The position numbers and the translations under genes are program-made. This document shows positions 8,757-16,941 of a stretch of 64,000 nt of DNA, in pieces. The notes below the pieces were generated by a model, which was given only the letters and a program-made list of their open reading frames with translations, ran no database searches and was not told the DNA's origin. Numbering within the stretch: the first letter of the stretch is position 1; every line of letters starts with the position of its first letter. This stretch comes from Limnohabitans sp. Jir72 (GTDB lineage: Bacteria > Pseudomonadota > Gammaproteobacteria > Burkholderiales > Burkholderiaceae_C), in the NCBI RefSeq assembly GCF_003063575.1, contig NZ_NESC01000008.1:1-64000 (forward strand). The letters are read 5' to 3'.

Positions 8757-9749
8757 ATGACAAAGTGGGATTCTCATATTGCAGTTCGTACCCTGCAGTG
8801 TTTGAAGTTGATCGTTGCCCTGTCGCTCATGTTTGCTGCGGCCTCATATGCTCAAGTCAGCAAAGACAATGCTGCGACCGCTGGCAGTTCCGTGAGTATT
8901 GAGGCTTATGGTGAATTGTTCGCCTCGACTAAGCCCGTCAGCGCCCAACTGAGCAAGGTGTTTTTCTACCGTCCGACGTCGGTGCTGGCACCACATCCGG
9001 TCAACATTTACTTGGATGGCCGTTATCACACATCTTTGCTGCGAGGCGGATTTTCAGAGACCTGCGTGGTTCCAGGGGCCATGGCGGTTCAATCCGTGCT
9101 TGATGACGCCAGTCGCCAGCATTTGGGTAAGCAAGACGCTGGCCAGCGCTTGCAGTTTGATGCGGGCAAAACCATTTACCTGCGTCTGCAAGAGACGACC
9201 TACGCTCCACCCATTTTGCAGGCAGTGCCTGCAACGGTGGCTCAAAAAGAGTTGACAAACATTCGCAGACAAATTCACACGGTGTCGCGTGCGAAGAGCG
9301 TCAGGGAGTGTATGGATGAGATCAATGTGGCTGCAGCGCCTACGCCTGCAGAAAAACCCAAGCCGGAGCAAAAATTTGCACTGGAAACAGATGCCTTGTT
9401 TGAGTTCGGCAAGGCCGAAATGAGGGCTGCAGGTTACAACGCTATTGAAATCATGCTTCACAAAGTCAAAATGGATTACCGCGTGGTTGAGCGTATCCGA
9501 GTGATTGGCTATACCGATGCGATTGGCCCTGTGAAACTCAATCGCAAGCTTTCCGAAGACAGGGCCATGACTGTGGCTGAGCAAATTCGTCTTGGTGGTG
9601 TCCATCCGACCAAAGGCATGCAAACCGAAGGCCGGGGTGCCGCTGAATTGGCGAAAACAGATTGCGCTAACCAACCCACACCCAAAAACAAACAATGTCA
9701 TGCCCCCAATCGTCGTGTTGAGGTGGTCGTTTTTGGCATTCGAAACTGA
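8757..9749 (+). CDS. OmpA-family C-terminal domain protein, exported
   Basis: I chose ATG at 8757 (330 residues) because AGGATGAGG lies 9 bp upstream; ATG at 8742 has no spacing for a ribosome site. A Sec signal peptide ends ASYAQ near residue 31. Residues about 35-190 form an unrecognised N-terminal domain. From about 213 an OmpA-like peptidoglycan-binding domain follows, with the GYTDAIG turn and NRRVEVVV near 317. No outer-membrane beta-barrel is evident, so it is probably a periplasmic or outer-membrane-associated wall anchor. The adhesin gene starts 53 bp downstream. OmpA-domain proteins often accompany surface-adhesin loci, so a role in anchoring it is plausible. Confidence 0.8.
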   Translation: MTKWDSHIAVRTLQCLKLIVALSLMFAAASYAQVSKDNAATAGSSVSIEAYGELFASTKPVSAQLSKVFFYRPTSVLAPHPVNIYLDGRYHTSLLRGGFSETCVVPGAMAVQSVLDDASRQHLGKQDAGQRLQFDAGKTIYLRLQETTYAPPILQAVPATVAQKELTNIRRQIHTVSRAKSVRECMDEINVAAAPTPAEKPKPEQKFALETDALFEFGKAEMRAAGYNAIEIMLHKVKMDYRVVERIRVIGYTDAIGPVKLNRKLSEDRAMTVAEQIRLGGVHPTKGMQTEGRGAAELAKTDCANQPTPKNKQCHAPNRRVEVVVFGIRN

Positions 9750-9802
9750 TGTTTTAAATCCAAGCCATTTCATTTCTTGCTACTTGTTAAAGGGCCTTCA
9801 CA

Positions 9803-12319
9803 ATGACAAAGACATACCAAATCAAGATCAATCAGGGTAAAGATGCCAAAGCTTTGGACGTTCCACAGGCTGGTGCCAAAGGTCAGCCGGTGACCGTGAA
9901 TGCGGTCGCTGGCGCTCGATACCAACTGATTGATCCAGAAACGGGCTTTGCACCAGAGAACATCCGCGCCACTCGCCAAGGCAAAGACCTCAAGGTCAGC
10001 TTTGAAGGCAGTACGACCTCTGACTTGGTCATTCAAGACTATTACAAAGTCAGTCAAGAAGGCTACAACGGCTTGGTTGGTGAGACGGAGTCAGGCAAGT
10101 TTTACGAATACATCCCTGAAAGCGCTTCAGGCATGGCCAGTGTGCCCATGCTGGCTGACTCTGGTCAGTTGGTGGGCATGGCTTTGGGGGGCGCAGAAGT
10201 TGCGCCGGCCGGTGCGGCGGTCGGTGTGCTGGCTGCGGGCTTGTTCAGTCCGTGGCTGCTGGGGGCTGGTGCTGTGGCCGCTGCTGCGGCAGGTGCAGGC
10301 AAGGGCGGTGTGGCGGATACAACGCCACCATCAGGGCAGACGGGCGCTCTGGCGGCTGCCAGTGATTCAGGCGCTAAAGACAACATCACCAACATCACCA
10401 AGCCCACGATCATTGGAAAAGCTGAGGCTGGCGCTGCCGTGGAGGTGTCATTTCGTGACGCGGCAGGCAAACTCACAGGCCCCTACAAGCCCACGTCACT
10501 CGATGCGAATGGCAATTACACCTTGCAGGTACCCAATGACTTGGTGGATGCATCTGTAGACACAAAAGGTACCCTATACACCCCTGTGATCAAGGTGACG
10601 GATGCTGCTAGCAACAGCAGTACAGCTGACGGCACGCCATTTACGGTGGATACCCGGGCGGCCGCAGTGACTGCGCTGATCGATGCTGATGCCAACAACG
10701 ACGGGTACATCAATGCCGCTGAAAAAGCATTGGGCACTACGACAAGCATCACTGCGTTGCTGGACAAAGCCAAAATGGTGGCAGGCGATGTCATCACTTT
10801 GTCGGACGGCACAAATACGAAGACCCTGACCCTCACGGATGCCGACATCGGTACGGGCAAAGTTGTGAGCACAGGTTGGCCGCTGCCCACGGCAGAAGGT
10901 CAAGCTTTGAACATCACTGCAACAGTCAAGGATCTGGCTGGCAATGTGTCGCCGGTGACTTTAGACAATGCGGTGCTGGACACCGCGGTCCCCAACGGCG
11001 GCGCGGCGGTGGGTCTGACCATTGACTTGGATGTCGGTAATGACGGCACGATCAACGCCAGCGATAAAGGTGCCGCTAAGACCACAAGCCTGACGGCAAG
11101 CTTTGACCCGACCAAAGTGAATGCGGGTGACACCGTGACCTTCAGTGATGGCACCACCACCAAGTCGGTTACCTTGACTGCAGCAGACCTGACACAGGGC
11201 AAAGTCACCAGTGCCGGGTGGAACTTGCCCGCTGAAGGTGCCACGCTGAATGTCACCGCAGTTCTGAAAGATCCGGCGGCCAATGCCACCCAGACGGCAA
11301 TGGATGCCGCCAAGCTGGATACGACAGCGCCCAATGGTGGCGTTGCGGTGGGCTTGACCATTGACCTGGACGCCGGGAATGATGGTGCGATCAACTTCAC
11401 CGAAATCGGCGGCACCAATAAGTCCACCACCACAAGCCTGACCGCCACTTTTGACAAGAACTTTGTGGCAGTGGGCGACATCATCACTTTCAATGATTCA
11501 GCGACCAACACCAGCAAGCAGGTGACTTTGGATGCAGCCGCTGTCAACGCCGGGAGGGTGATGAGTTCCGGTTGGAGTCTGCCAACTGAGGGCGGGACTT
11601 TGAATGTGACCGCGGTCCTCAAAGATCCTTATGGCAACGCCACTGCATTGGCGAATGACAGTGCGCTGGTGGACACCCAAATTGTTGGAGACGTGTCTTT
11701 ACAGTACGATTCTTTTAAAGTCACAACAGAAAATTTTGCCTACAAGAGTGATCCTCAGGGCATGTGGAAGGTCGCTGCTGGTGCAGCCTCCATACATTAC
11801 CCGAATGGTGCCAACGTGTCGGGTAGTTTTGAACTGGCGGACAACGCCGGCAACATGAACGTGTATGCGGTAGGCAACCCAACCACCATTACAAGTTCAA
11901 GTGTCGGCTATACCAATCTGAATTCATCGGGTACCCCCAGTAACTTGAGTGTGAGCGGATTGCTTGCCAACTCGGATAGCAGTCTTTACATCGGCAACGT
12001 CACCACTCAAAGCATCAAGACCATCAGCCTGGCAGATGGTCAGTTCAATAAACTCAATGTGGACTTGCTTGATGTCCTCAATCACGGCGTTCTCGACGTG
12101 TTAAAGCTCAATCTTGGGGTTCACCCGCAATTCAAAATTGATGGCGATCTCACCGGGGATCAGGTGCGTTTGACCAACAATTTGGGCAACCCTGCAGGTT
12201 GGACTGCGCATGAAACCCTGACGGACAGTGGACACACTTACACCCACTATTCAGGCAATGCTCTAGGTTTGCAAGTTGATTTGTTGATCGATCAGAACGT
12301 TAAAGTAACCATCGTTTGA
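9803..12319 (+). CDS. Large repetitive surface protein, probable type I secreted adhesin
   Basis: An 838-residue protein without a Sec signal. Residues 1-115 resemble the N-terminal region of BapA/large RTX-type adhesins. A Gly/Ala-rich hydrophobic segment follows at about 124-168. An Ig-like domain (about 200-285) precedes three tandem units of about 110 residues (285-623), each opening with an EF-hand-like loop such as DADANNDGYINAAEK. The last 100 residues end in a hydrophobic tail (LIDQNVKVTIV) resembling C-terminal secretion regions of type I substrates. No RTX GGxGxDxxx nonapeptides and no LPxTG motif are seen. Export and adhesion are inferred. No type I secretion genes are in the window. 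Confidence 0.72.
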   Translation: MTKTYQIKINQGKDAKALDVPQAGAKGQPVTVNAVAGARYQLIDPETGFAPENIRATRQGKDLKVSFEGSTTSDLVIQDYYKVSQEGYNGLVGETESGKFYEYIPESASGMASVPMLADSGQLVGMALGGAEVAPAGAAVGVLAAGLFSPWLLGAGAVAAAAAGAGKGGVADTTPPSGQTGALAAASDSGAKDNITNITKPTIIGKAEAGAAVEVSFRDAAGKLTGPYKPTSLDANGNYTLQVPNDLVDASVDTKGTLYTPVIKVTDAASNSSTADGTPFTVDTRAAAVTALIDADANNDGYINAAEKALGTTTSITALLDKAKMVAGDVITLSDGTNTKTLTLTDADIGTGKVVSTGWPLPTAEGQALNITATVKDLAGNVSPVTLDNAVLDTAVPNGGAAVGLTIDLDVGNDGTINASDKGAAKTTSLTASFDPTKVNAGDTVTFSDGTTTKSVTLTAADLTQGKVTSAGWNLPAEGATLNVTAVLKDPAANATQTAMDAAKLDTTAPNGGVAVGLTIDLDAGNDGAINFTEIGGTNKSTTTSLTATFDKNFVAVGDIITFNDSATNTSKQVTLDAAAVNAGRVMSSGWSLPTEGGTLNVTAVLKDPYGNATALANDSALVDTQIVGDVSLQYDSFKVTTENFAYKSDPQGMWKVAAGAASIHYPNGANVSGSFELADNAGNMNVYAVGNPTTITSSSVGYTNLNSSGTPSNLSVSGLLANSDSSLYIGNVTTQSIKTISLADGQFNKLNVDLLDVLNHGVLDVLKLNLGVHPQFKIDGDLTGDQVRLTNNLGNPAGWTAHETLTDSGHTYTHYSGNALGLQVDLLIDQNVKVTIV
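10660..11680 (+). repeat. Three tandem Ig-like/calcium-loop units inside the adhesin gene
   Basis: Units begin near 10660, 10990 and 11331, each 325-345 bp long. Each encodes an acidic DxDxxNDGxI loop, a TTSLTA strand, a GD-T-TFSDG or similar strand, VTSAGW or close variants, and LNVTAVLKDP or a close variant. Units 2 and 3 are the most similar to each other, which suggests recent duplication. The Asp/Asn pattern suggests calcium binding, as in other large bacterial adhesins. Confidence 0.8.
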
Positions 12320-12398
12320 TGAGAAGCGGTAAATTGTTCTGCACATTTATTGCGCCATGACAAATATTTAAGAATCACCATTGGGTTTAATCAAATCC

Positions 12399-12737
12399 AT
12401 GCGCACATCAATGCCTATCCCAGTTCTTGGATCATGGTTCCTGGGGCTTGCCTTTGGGTGTTCGGCTGTGCGTGCCGATGCTTTGCTCGATTTCACCTTG
12501 TTTAATCCACCAAGCGCAGCGCAGCGGCAGATAGCGGAGCCCGTCGTCAGTTGGTTGGTCAAGCCCGATGCGCAAACATTTTGTGAGCAAGCGCAGCCCA
12601 AGGACGGGTATCACTCTAGGCAAGATGGTTGTGTTTACTGGCACCGCAAGTCCTCCACTTGCACCATCGTGACCACAAACAGTACGACCCATTCGCAACT
12701 GGGTCATTTGCTTGTGCACTGCATGCAGGGGCAATGA
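12399..12737 (+). CDS. Small exported four-cysteine protein (degenerate HLLVH copy)
   Basis: ATG at 12399 gives 112 residues; ATG at 12411 is an alternative. Both begin with a signal peptide ending AVRADA. The C-terminal half holds four cysteines, with CTIVT and LGHLLVHC at the same spacing as in the next gene, so the two are tandem paralogs (C-x9-CTIVT-x8-LGHxxxHC). Here the Glu of the neighbour's HELRH is Leu (HLLVH), so any metallo-hydrolase activity is probably lost. It ends 1 bp before the next start. I do not recognise the family. Confidence 0.75.
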   Translation: MRTSMPIPVLGSWFLGLAFGCSAVRADALLDFTLFNPPSAAQRQIAEPVVSWLVKPDAQTFCEQAQPKDGYHSRQDGCVYWHRKSSTCTIVTTNSTTHSQLGHLLVHCMQGQ

Positions 12738-12738
12738 C

Positions 12739-13110
12739 ATGGCCTTGCATTCACTTTTTCGGTACCTTTTGCGTTGTTGGCGGGGCGCCGTTGTGGCGGC
12801 CCTCGTCATGGTTTTGACGGCTTGTCAAACCTTTCAGCCGCCGGCGGTTGATCAGGTTCGATTCGTGCCAGGACAAATACCCAACCGGATCATTCCCGAA
12901 CCTAAAATCAAATATTTGGTCAGGCAAGATGGCTATGAATATTGCGCACGAATCACGGGCATACCCGTGACGCCCACATCGCGCCCGATGGCGTGCGCTT
13001 TTTGGAATACTCGTCGCAAGGAGTGCACCATCGTCACGCCGCAGGAGACTGGCTACAACTATCTGGGGCATGAATTGAGACATTGTTTTGAGGGGAGCTT
13101 TCATGACTGA
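12739..13110 (+). CDS. Small lipoprotein with four conserved cysteines and HELRH
   Basis: From ATG at 12739, 123 residues start with a hydrophobic signal ending in the lipobox LTAC, so it is a predicted lipoprotein. Near the C-terminus lies LGHELRHC, which contains the HExxH pattern of zinc peptidases, followed by FEG. The protein is tiny for a peptidase and a third zinc ligand is not obvious. The match is suggestive, although short motifs can arise by chance. Cysteine spacing matches the preceding gene. The next gene's ATG overlaps its last codons, so the two are probably coupled. Confidence 0.78.
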   Translation: MALHSLFRYLLRCWRGAVVAALVMVLTACQTFQPPAVDQVRFVPGQIPNRIIPEPKIKYLVRQDGYEYCARITGIPVTPTSRPMACAFWNTRRKECTIVTPQETGYNYLGHELRHCFEGSFHD

Positions 13111-13930
13111 TTCTGAAAAAGCACCTCTGACACGCCCGATCAGTCGACGACGCTGGGTCGTACAAGCCGTTGCTGCGTTTGTTTCTTCTCATCAAGTTCC
13201 GAAAGCATTTGCTCAATCGACGGGTTCTGTAGCCGTTGGGTTTTTGAGCCATTACCCGCCTTTCAGTTTCAGTGACCGTGACGGCACGCTCAAGGGTTTT
13301 GATCTGGATGTGATGCAGCGACTGTGCACGATCATGGGCGTGAATCTGGTGCGTGTCCCTGAGGGTATGGCAACACTCTCACAAAAGTTGCGCGCAGGCC
13401 AAATTGACTGGATTGGCAATCAACTGTTGACCACGCCAGAAAATCGGCGGGAGTTTGACTTTGTGCGGCCTTCTTACGCATCCATTCAGTTAACAAGCAT
13501 CCAGCATGAGGACGACAACCGTGACTTTTTGAGTTTGGATGATTTGGTTGGCAAGAAGCTGGGTGTCTTGGCCAAAACTGGCATAGAAGACCAGGCTCGA
13601 GGTGCCTTGGGCAAGTCGGTTATGGCTTACGCGCGCATTGAAGACGCGTTGAAGGATTTGGCAGATAAAAAACTGGATGTGGTTCTTGAAGAAAACTTGA
13701 TCGCAGAGTATTACATCGAGCGTGACACCCTGCCTGTCAAAGTGACCGCACCATTTGCTTCGCCGATCCCCGTGGGTCTGGCGGTTCGCAAAGGACAGCG
13801 AGACATGCAAGCGAAGTTGTCAGACGCCGTCAAAACCATGCTTGGCGATGGTTCATTCAAGGTGATTTCAGAGAAATGGTTTGGTTACGACGTGAGTCGT
13901 GCACGCATGGGTCATGCCATGTCTAGTTGA
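13103..13930 (+). CDS. Family 3 extracellular solute-binding-fold protein, orphan
   Basis: ATG at 13103 has AGGGGAG 5 bp upstream and overlaps the lipoprotein stop; 275 residues. The N-terminus has a twin-arginine-like start (SRRRW), a weak hydrophobic stretch and an AFAQ cut site. The body matches the family-3 fold: VGFLSHYPPFSFSD, GFDLDVMQRL, and LRAGQIDWIGNQLLTTPENRREFDF are visible in sections. Such proteins bind amino acids for ABC importers, but no permease or ATPase is adjacent. It may instead be a periplasmic sensor, or an importer subunit working with unlinked genes. It converges on the response regulator with 8 bp of overlap. Confidence 0.8.
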   Translation: MTDSEKAPLTRPISRRRWVVQAVAAFVSSHQVPKAFAQSTGSVAVGFLSHYPPFSFSDRDGTLKGFDLDVMQRLCTIMGVNLVRVPEGMATLSQKLRAGQIDWIGNQLLTTPENRREFDFVRPSYASIQLTSIQHEDDNRDFLSLDDLVGKKLGVLAKTGIEDQARGALGKSVMAYARIEDALKDLADKKLDVVLEENLIAEYYIERDTLPVKVTAPFASPIPVGLAVRKGQRDMQAKLSDAVKTMLGDGSFKVISEKWFGYDVSRARMGHAMSS

Positions 13931-14561
13931 AAATTTCAATCAGTTTGTGTTTGTCATCTACCGTCAGTTGGATCAACTCTGGCAGATTTGCGCAGCCCAT
14001 TTTGTCCAATACGCGGCTGCGATGCAGTTTCACAGTTGAAGGTGCTGAGCCATTGAGCTCCGCAATTTCCTTGTTCCCGTAGCCCTTGATGATCAGGCGG
14101 CATATTTCTTGTTCCTTATCGGTCAATCTATTAAAGCGTTGGCTGACGTCCATGTGCCTGACCAAGTTGTTTTGGCGATCACGGTCTCTTTTCAGACCAT
14201 TCTCAATGGTAACGATGAGTGCACCCATGCTGAACGGTTTCAGCAAGAAGTCAATGGCACCACGTTTCATCGCTTCGATGATCTCGGTTGCCAGACTCTC
14301 TCCACTGATGAAAATGATGGGAGTTTCTCGTCCACTGAGCAAAAGCTTGTTTTGCAGCTCAATGCCAGTCATCTCAGGCATGCGCATGTCCAACAAAATC
14401 ACGGCAGGAGAGATGGGCAGAGAGTCTTTCAAAAAGGCGCGAGGCCCGTCAAAAGTTTGAACAGAATAGTGAGACGAGCTGAGACTGAATGCAAGACTTC
14501 TGCAAATGGATGGATCATCATCGATCAGGTAAATATGGCCTCTGAAATCATCGAAATTCAT
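13923..14561 (-). CDS. FixJ/NarL-type response regulator with LuxR DNA-binding domain
   Basis: The start at MNFDDFRGHIYLIDDD gives 212 residues. The receiver domain has acidic residues Asp14/15, phospho-acceptor Asp58 (LLDMRMPEMTG) and Lys108 (LLKPF). A LuxR-type helix-turn-helix spans about 140-205 (LTDKEQEICRLIIKGYGNKEIA). It should activate or repress transcription once phosphorylated. No histidine kinase is adjacent. It converges with the solute-binding protein of the adhesin island and overlaps its end, so it may regulate the island; this is inferred from position. Confidence 0.88.
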   Translation of the reverse strand: MNFDDFRGHIYLIDDDPSICRSLAFSLSSSHYSVQTFDGPRAFLKDSLPISPAVILLDMRMPEMTGIELQNKLLLSGRETPIIFISGESLATEIIEAMKRGAIDFLLKPFSMGALIVTIENGLKRDRDRQNNLVRHMDVSQRFNRLTDKEQEICRLIIKGYGNKEIAELNGSAPSTVKLHRSRVLDKMGCANLPELIQLTVDDKHKLIEIFN

Positions 14562-14852
14562 AAAGTACGGTGTTTGATGGCGTGTTGCTACACGTACGCC
14601 AGTTGGAGTACGCAATATGATAATGGTTTCTTTAAGTTAATTCTAAAGAATCTATCTTTGGGTGCTTTTTTATCAATGATTTAAGAGCGCCCAACTTTGG
14701 CGCGGTCATGCGCTGAAGCCGTTGCGCTGCGATGGTGGCCTGTCCTGCGACAAGGCTGTGGCGCAGGGACTTTCGGCCATCGCGTTGGGGACTACCAGTC
14801 TGGCATGGCTTGTGCAAAGATGATGGGCAACACCATTCATCAGGAGCCCCGC
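14562..14852. other. Intergenic region upstream of the branched-chain-type ABC operon
   Basis: These 291 bp separate the divergent response regulator and the livK-like gene. The half near the regulator is AT-rich and holds a short ATTCT/AGAAT inverted repeat at 14640-14651. It marks the right edge of the lower-GC island. GC content rises sharply after about 14690. No small gene with a convincing ribosome site was found. Confidence 0.4.
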
Positions 14853-16040
14853 ATGATCCGTCGACACCTCATTTCTCTGGCCGCATTGAGCACTTGTGCC
14901 TTGCTGGCCCCCGCCGCCATGGCCCAGGGCAAAGACATCAAGATCGCCCACATCTACAGCAAGACCGGTCCGCTGGAGGCCTACGGCAAACAGACCCAGA
15001 CCGGTTTGATGATGGGCCTGAGCTATGCCACCGGCGGCACCATGGAAGTGGCTGGCCGCAATATTGTGGTGATCGAAAAAGACGACCAGGGCAAGCCAGA
15101 CCTGGGCAAAAACCTGTTGGCCGCCGCTTATGGCGACGACAAAGTGGACCTGGCTGTCGGCCCGACCGCCTCGCCCGTGGCCCTGGCCATGCTGCCCGTG
15201 GCCGAAGAGTACAAAAAGATTTTGCTGGTCGAGCCCGCTGTGGCCGACTCCATCACCGGTGACAAGTGGAACAAATACATCTTCCGCACCGGCCGCAACA
15301 GCAGCCAGGACGCGATTGCCAACGCCGTGGCGGTGGACAAAGAGGGCGTGAGCATTGTCACCATGGCGCAAGACTCGGCTTTTGGCCGTGACGGGGTCAA
15401 GGCCTTCAAGGAGGCGTTGAAAAAATCCAGGCTGGTGCACGAAGAGTACCTGCCGCCCGCCACCACCGACTTCACGGCCGGTGCGCAGCGCATGATCGAC
15501 AAGCTCAAGGGTTTGCCCGGCCGCAAAATCATTTTCATCATCTGGGCCGGTGGCAACCCCTTCAAGATTGCCGACATGGACTTGAAGCGCTACGGCATCG
15601 AGATCGCCACAGGTGGCAACATCCTGCCCGCCATGGTGGCTTACAAGCAGTTCCCCGGCATGGAAGGCGCGGCCTACTATTACTTCGGCATGCCCAAGAA
15701 CCCGGTCAACGACGCCATGGTGGCCTCGCACTACCAACAGTTCAAGACACCGCCAGACTTCTTCACCGCTGGCGGCTTCTCGTCGGCCATGGCCTTGGTC
15801 ACAGCCCTCAAAAAGACCAACGGTGACACCAACACCAACAAGCTCATCAGCACCCTGGAAGGCATGAGCTTTGACACGCCCAAGGGCAAGATGACCTTCC
15901 GCAAGGAAGACCACCAGGCCATGCAGAGCATGTACCACTTCAAGATCAAGATCGACCCCGCTTTTGCCTGGGGCGTGCCCGAGCTGATCCGCGAGATCAA
16001 GCCCGAAGAGATGAATGTGCCGATCCGCAACAAACGTTGA
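14853..16040 (+). CDS. ABC transporter substrate-binding protein, branched-chain amino acid/urea/amide type
   Basis: ATG at 14853 follows an AGGAG-like site and gives 395 residues with a Sec signal peptide ending AAMAQ near residue 25. The fold is the LivK/AmiC type: AHIYSKTGPLEAYGKQ, then DLAVGPTASPVALAMLPVAEE and FTAGGFSSAMALVTAL. It would capture the substrate in the periplasm for the LivGFHM-type importer encoded next. The ligand cannot be read from sequence; this family covers branched-chain amino acids, urea, amides and aromatic acids. The next gene starts 136 bp away, across a REP-like repeat. Confidence 0.9.
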   Translation: MIRRHLISLAALSTCALLAPAAMAQGKDIKIAHIYSKTGPLEAYGKQTQTGLMMGLSYATGGTMEVAGRNIVVIEKDDQGKPDLGKNLLAAAYGDDKVDLAVGPTASPVALAMLPVAEEYKKILLVEPAVADSITGDKWNKYIFRTGRNSSQDAIANAVAVDKEGVSIVTMAQDSAFGRDGVKAFKEALKKSRLVHEEYLPPATTDFTAGAQRMIDKLKGLPGRKIIFIIWAGGNPFKIADMDLKRYGIEIATGGNILPAMVAYKQFPGMEGAAYYYFGMPKNPVNDAMVASHYQQFKTPPDFFTAGGFSSAMALVTALKKTNGDTNTNKLISTLEGMSFDTPKGKMTFRKEDHQAMQSMYHFKIKIDPAFAWGVPELIREIKPEEMNVPIRNKR

Positions 16041-16049
16041 TGGTCTCAA

Positions 16050-16123
16050 TGTAGGTCGGTGGCTTCAGCCCCGACATGCAGGTTGAGCAAAGGTCTGTGT
16101 CGGAGCTGAAGCTCCGACCTACA
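16050..16123. repeat. REP/REPIN-like inverted repeat pair
   Basis: TGTAGGTCGG at 16050-16059 is answered by CCGACCTACA at 16114-16123. Each half also forms its own hairpin; in the second, GTCGGAGC pairs across TGAA with GCTCCGAC. Two REP-like units in inverted orientation are typical of a REPIN. It lies between the binding-protein gene and the ATPase gene and could reduce downstream expression or stabilise the upstream mRNA. Confidence 0.75.
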
Positions 16124-16176
16124 AAAAATCACGTTCTTTTGCATTGACGGGTTCGCCCATTTTTTGAACTGATCTC

Positions 16177-16941
16177 ATGCTTGAAACCCAAAACCTGACC
16201 GTGCGGTTTGGCGGTCATGTGGCCGTGAATGCGGTCTCGTGCCGCTTTGAACCCGGCACGCTCACGGCCATCGTTGGCCCCAACGGGGCGGGCAAAACGA
16301 CGTACTTCAACCTGATCTCGGGGCAGCTGCCTGCGACCGATGGCACGGTACACCTGAACGGGCGCGAGCTGACGGGTTTGCCCGCATCCGCACGCACCCG
16401 CGCAGGTTTGGGCCGGGCGTTTCAGTTGACCAATTTGTTTCCTAATTTGTCGGTGCTGGAAAACGTGCGCCTGGCCGTGCAGGCCACCAAAGAGGGCGCA
16501 CACCGCCGGGGCCTGAACCTGTGGAGCATCTGGAGCGACCACGCGGCTTTGACGAATCGCGCTTTGGAGATTTTGCAATCCGTGTCGATGACCGCACAGC
16601 AAGACGCTCCGGTGGCCAGCCTGCCGCACGGCGACCAGCGCAAGCTGGAGGTGGCGTTGTTGATGGCGCTGGAGCCTTCGGTTTACATGTTCGACGAGCC
16701 CACCGCAGGCATGAGCCATGACGAAGCACCGGTGATCCTCGACCTGATTCGCCAGCTCAAAAAAGACAAAACCAAAACCATCTTGCTGGTCGAACACAAG
16801 ATGGACGTGGTGCGCGAGCTGGCCGATCGCATCATCGTGCTGCACAACGGCCAGTTGGTGGCCGATGGCGAGCCGAACGAGGTGATTGCTTCGCCCATCG
16901 TGCAAGAGGCTTATTTGGGCAAAGCGAAGGTGGCCGCATGA
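16177..16941 (+). CDS. ABC transporter ATPase, LivG type
   Basis: One of two ATPases that power the branched-chain-type importer at the inner membrane. The 254-residue protein has Walker A GPNGAGKT at 34-41, a degenerate signature (LPHGDQRKLEVA in place of LSGGQ) and Walker B YMFDEPTAGMS, then a switch His in LLVEHKMDVV. The divergent signature is normal for LivG. Its stop overlaps the start of the next ATPase by ATGA. Confidence 0.93.
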   Translation: MLETQNLTVRFGGHVAVNAVSCRFEPGTLTAIVGPNGAGKTTYFNLISGQLPATDGTVHLNGRELTGLPASARTRAGLGRAFQLTNLFPNLSVLENVRLAVQATKEGAHRRGLNLWSIWSDHAALTNRALEILQSVSMTAQQDAPVASLPHGDQRKLEVALLMALEPSVYMFDEPTAGMSHDEAPVILDLIRQLKKDKTKTILLVEHKMDVVRELADRIIVLHNGQLVADGEPNEVIASPIVQEAYLGKAKVAA

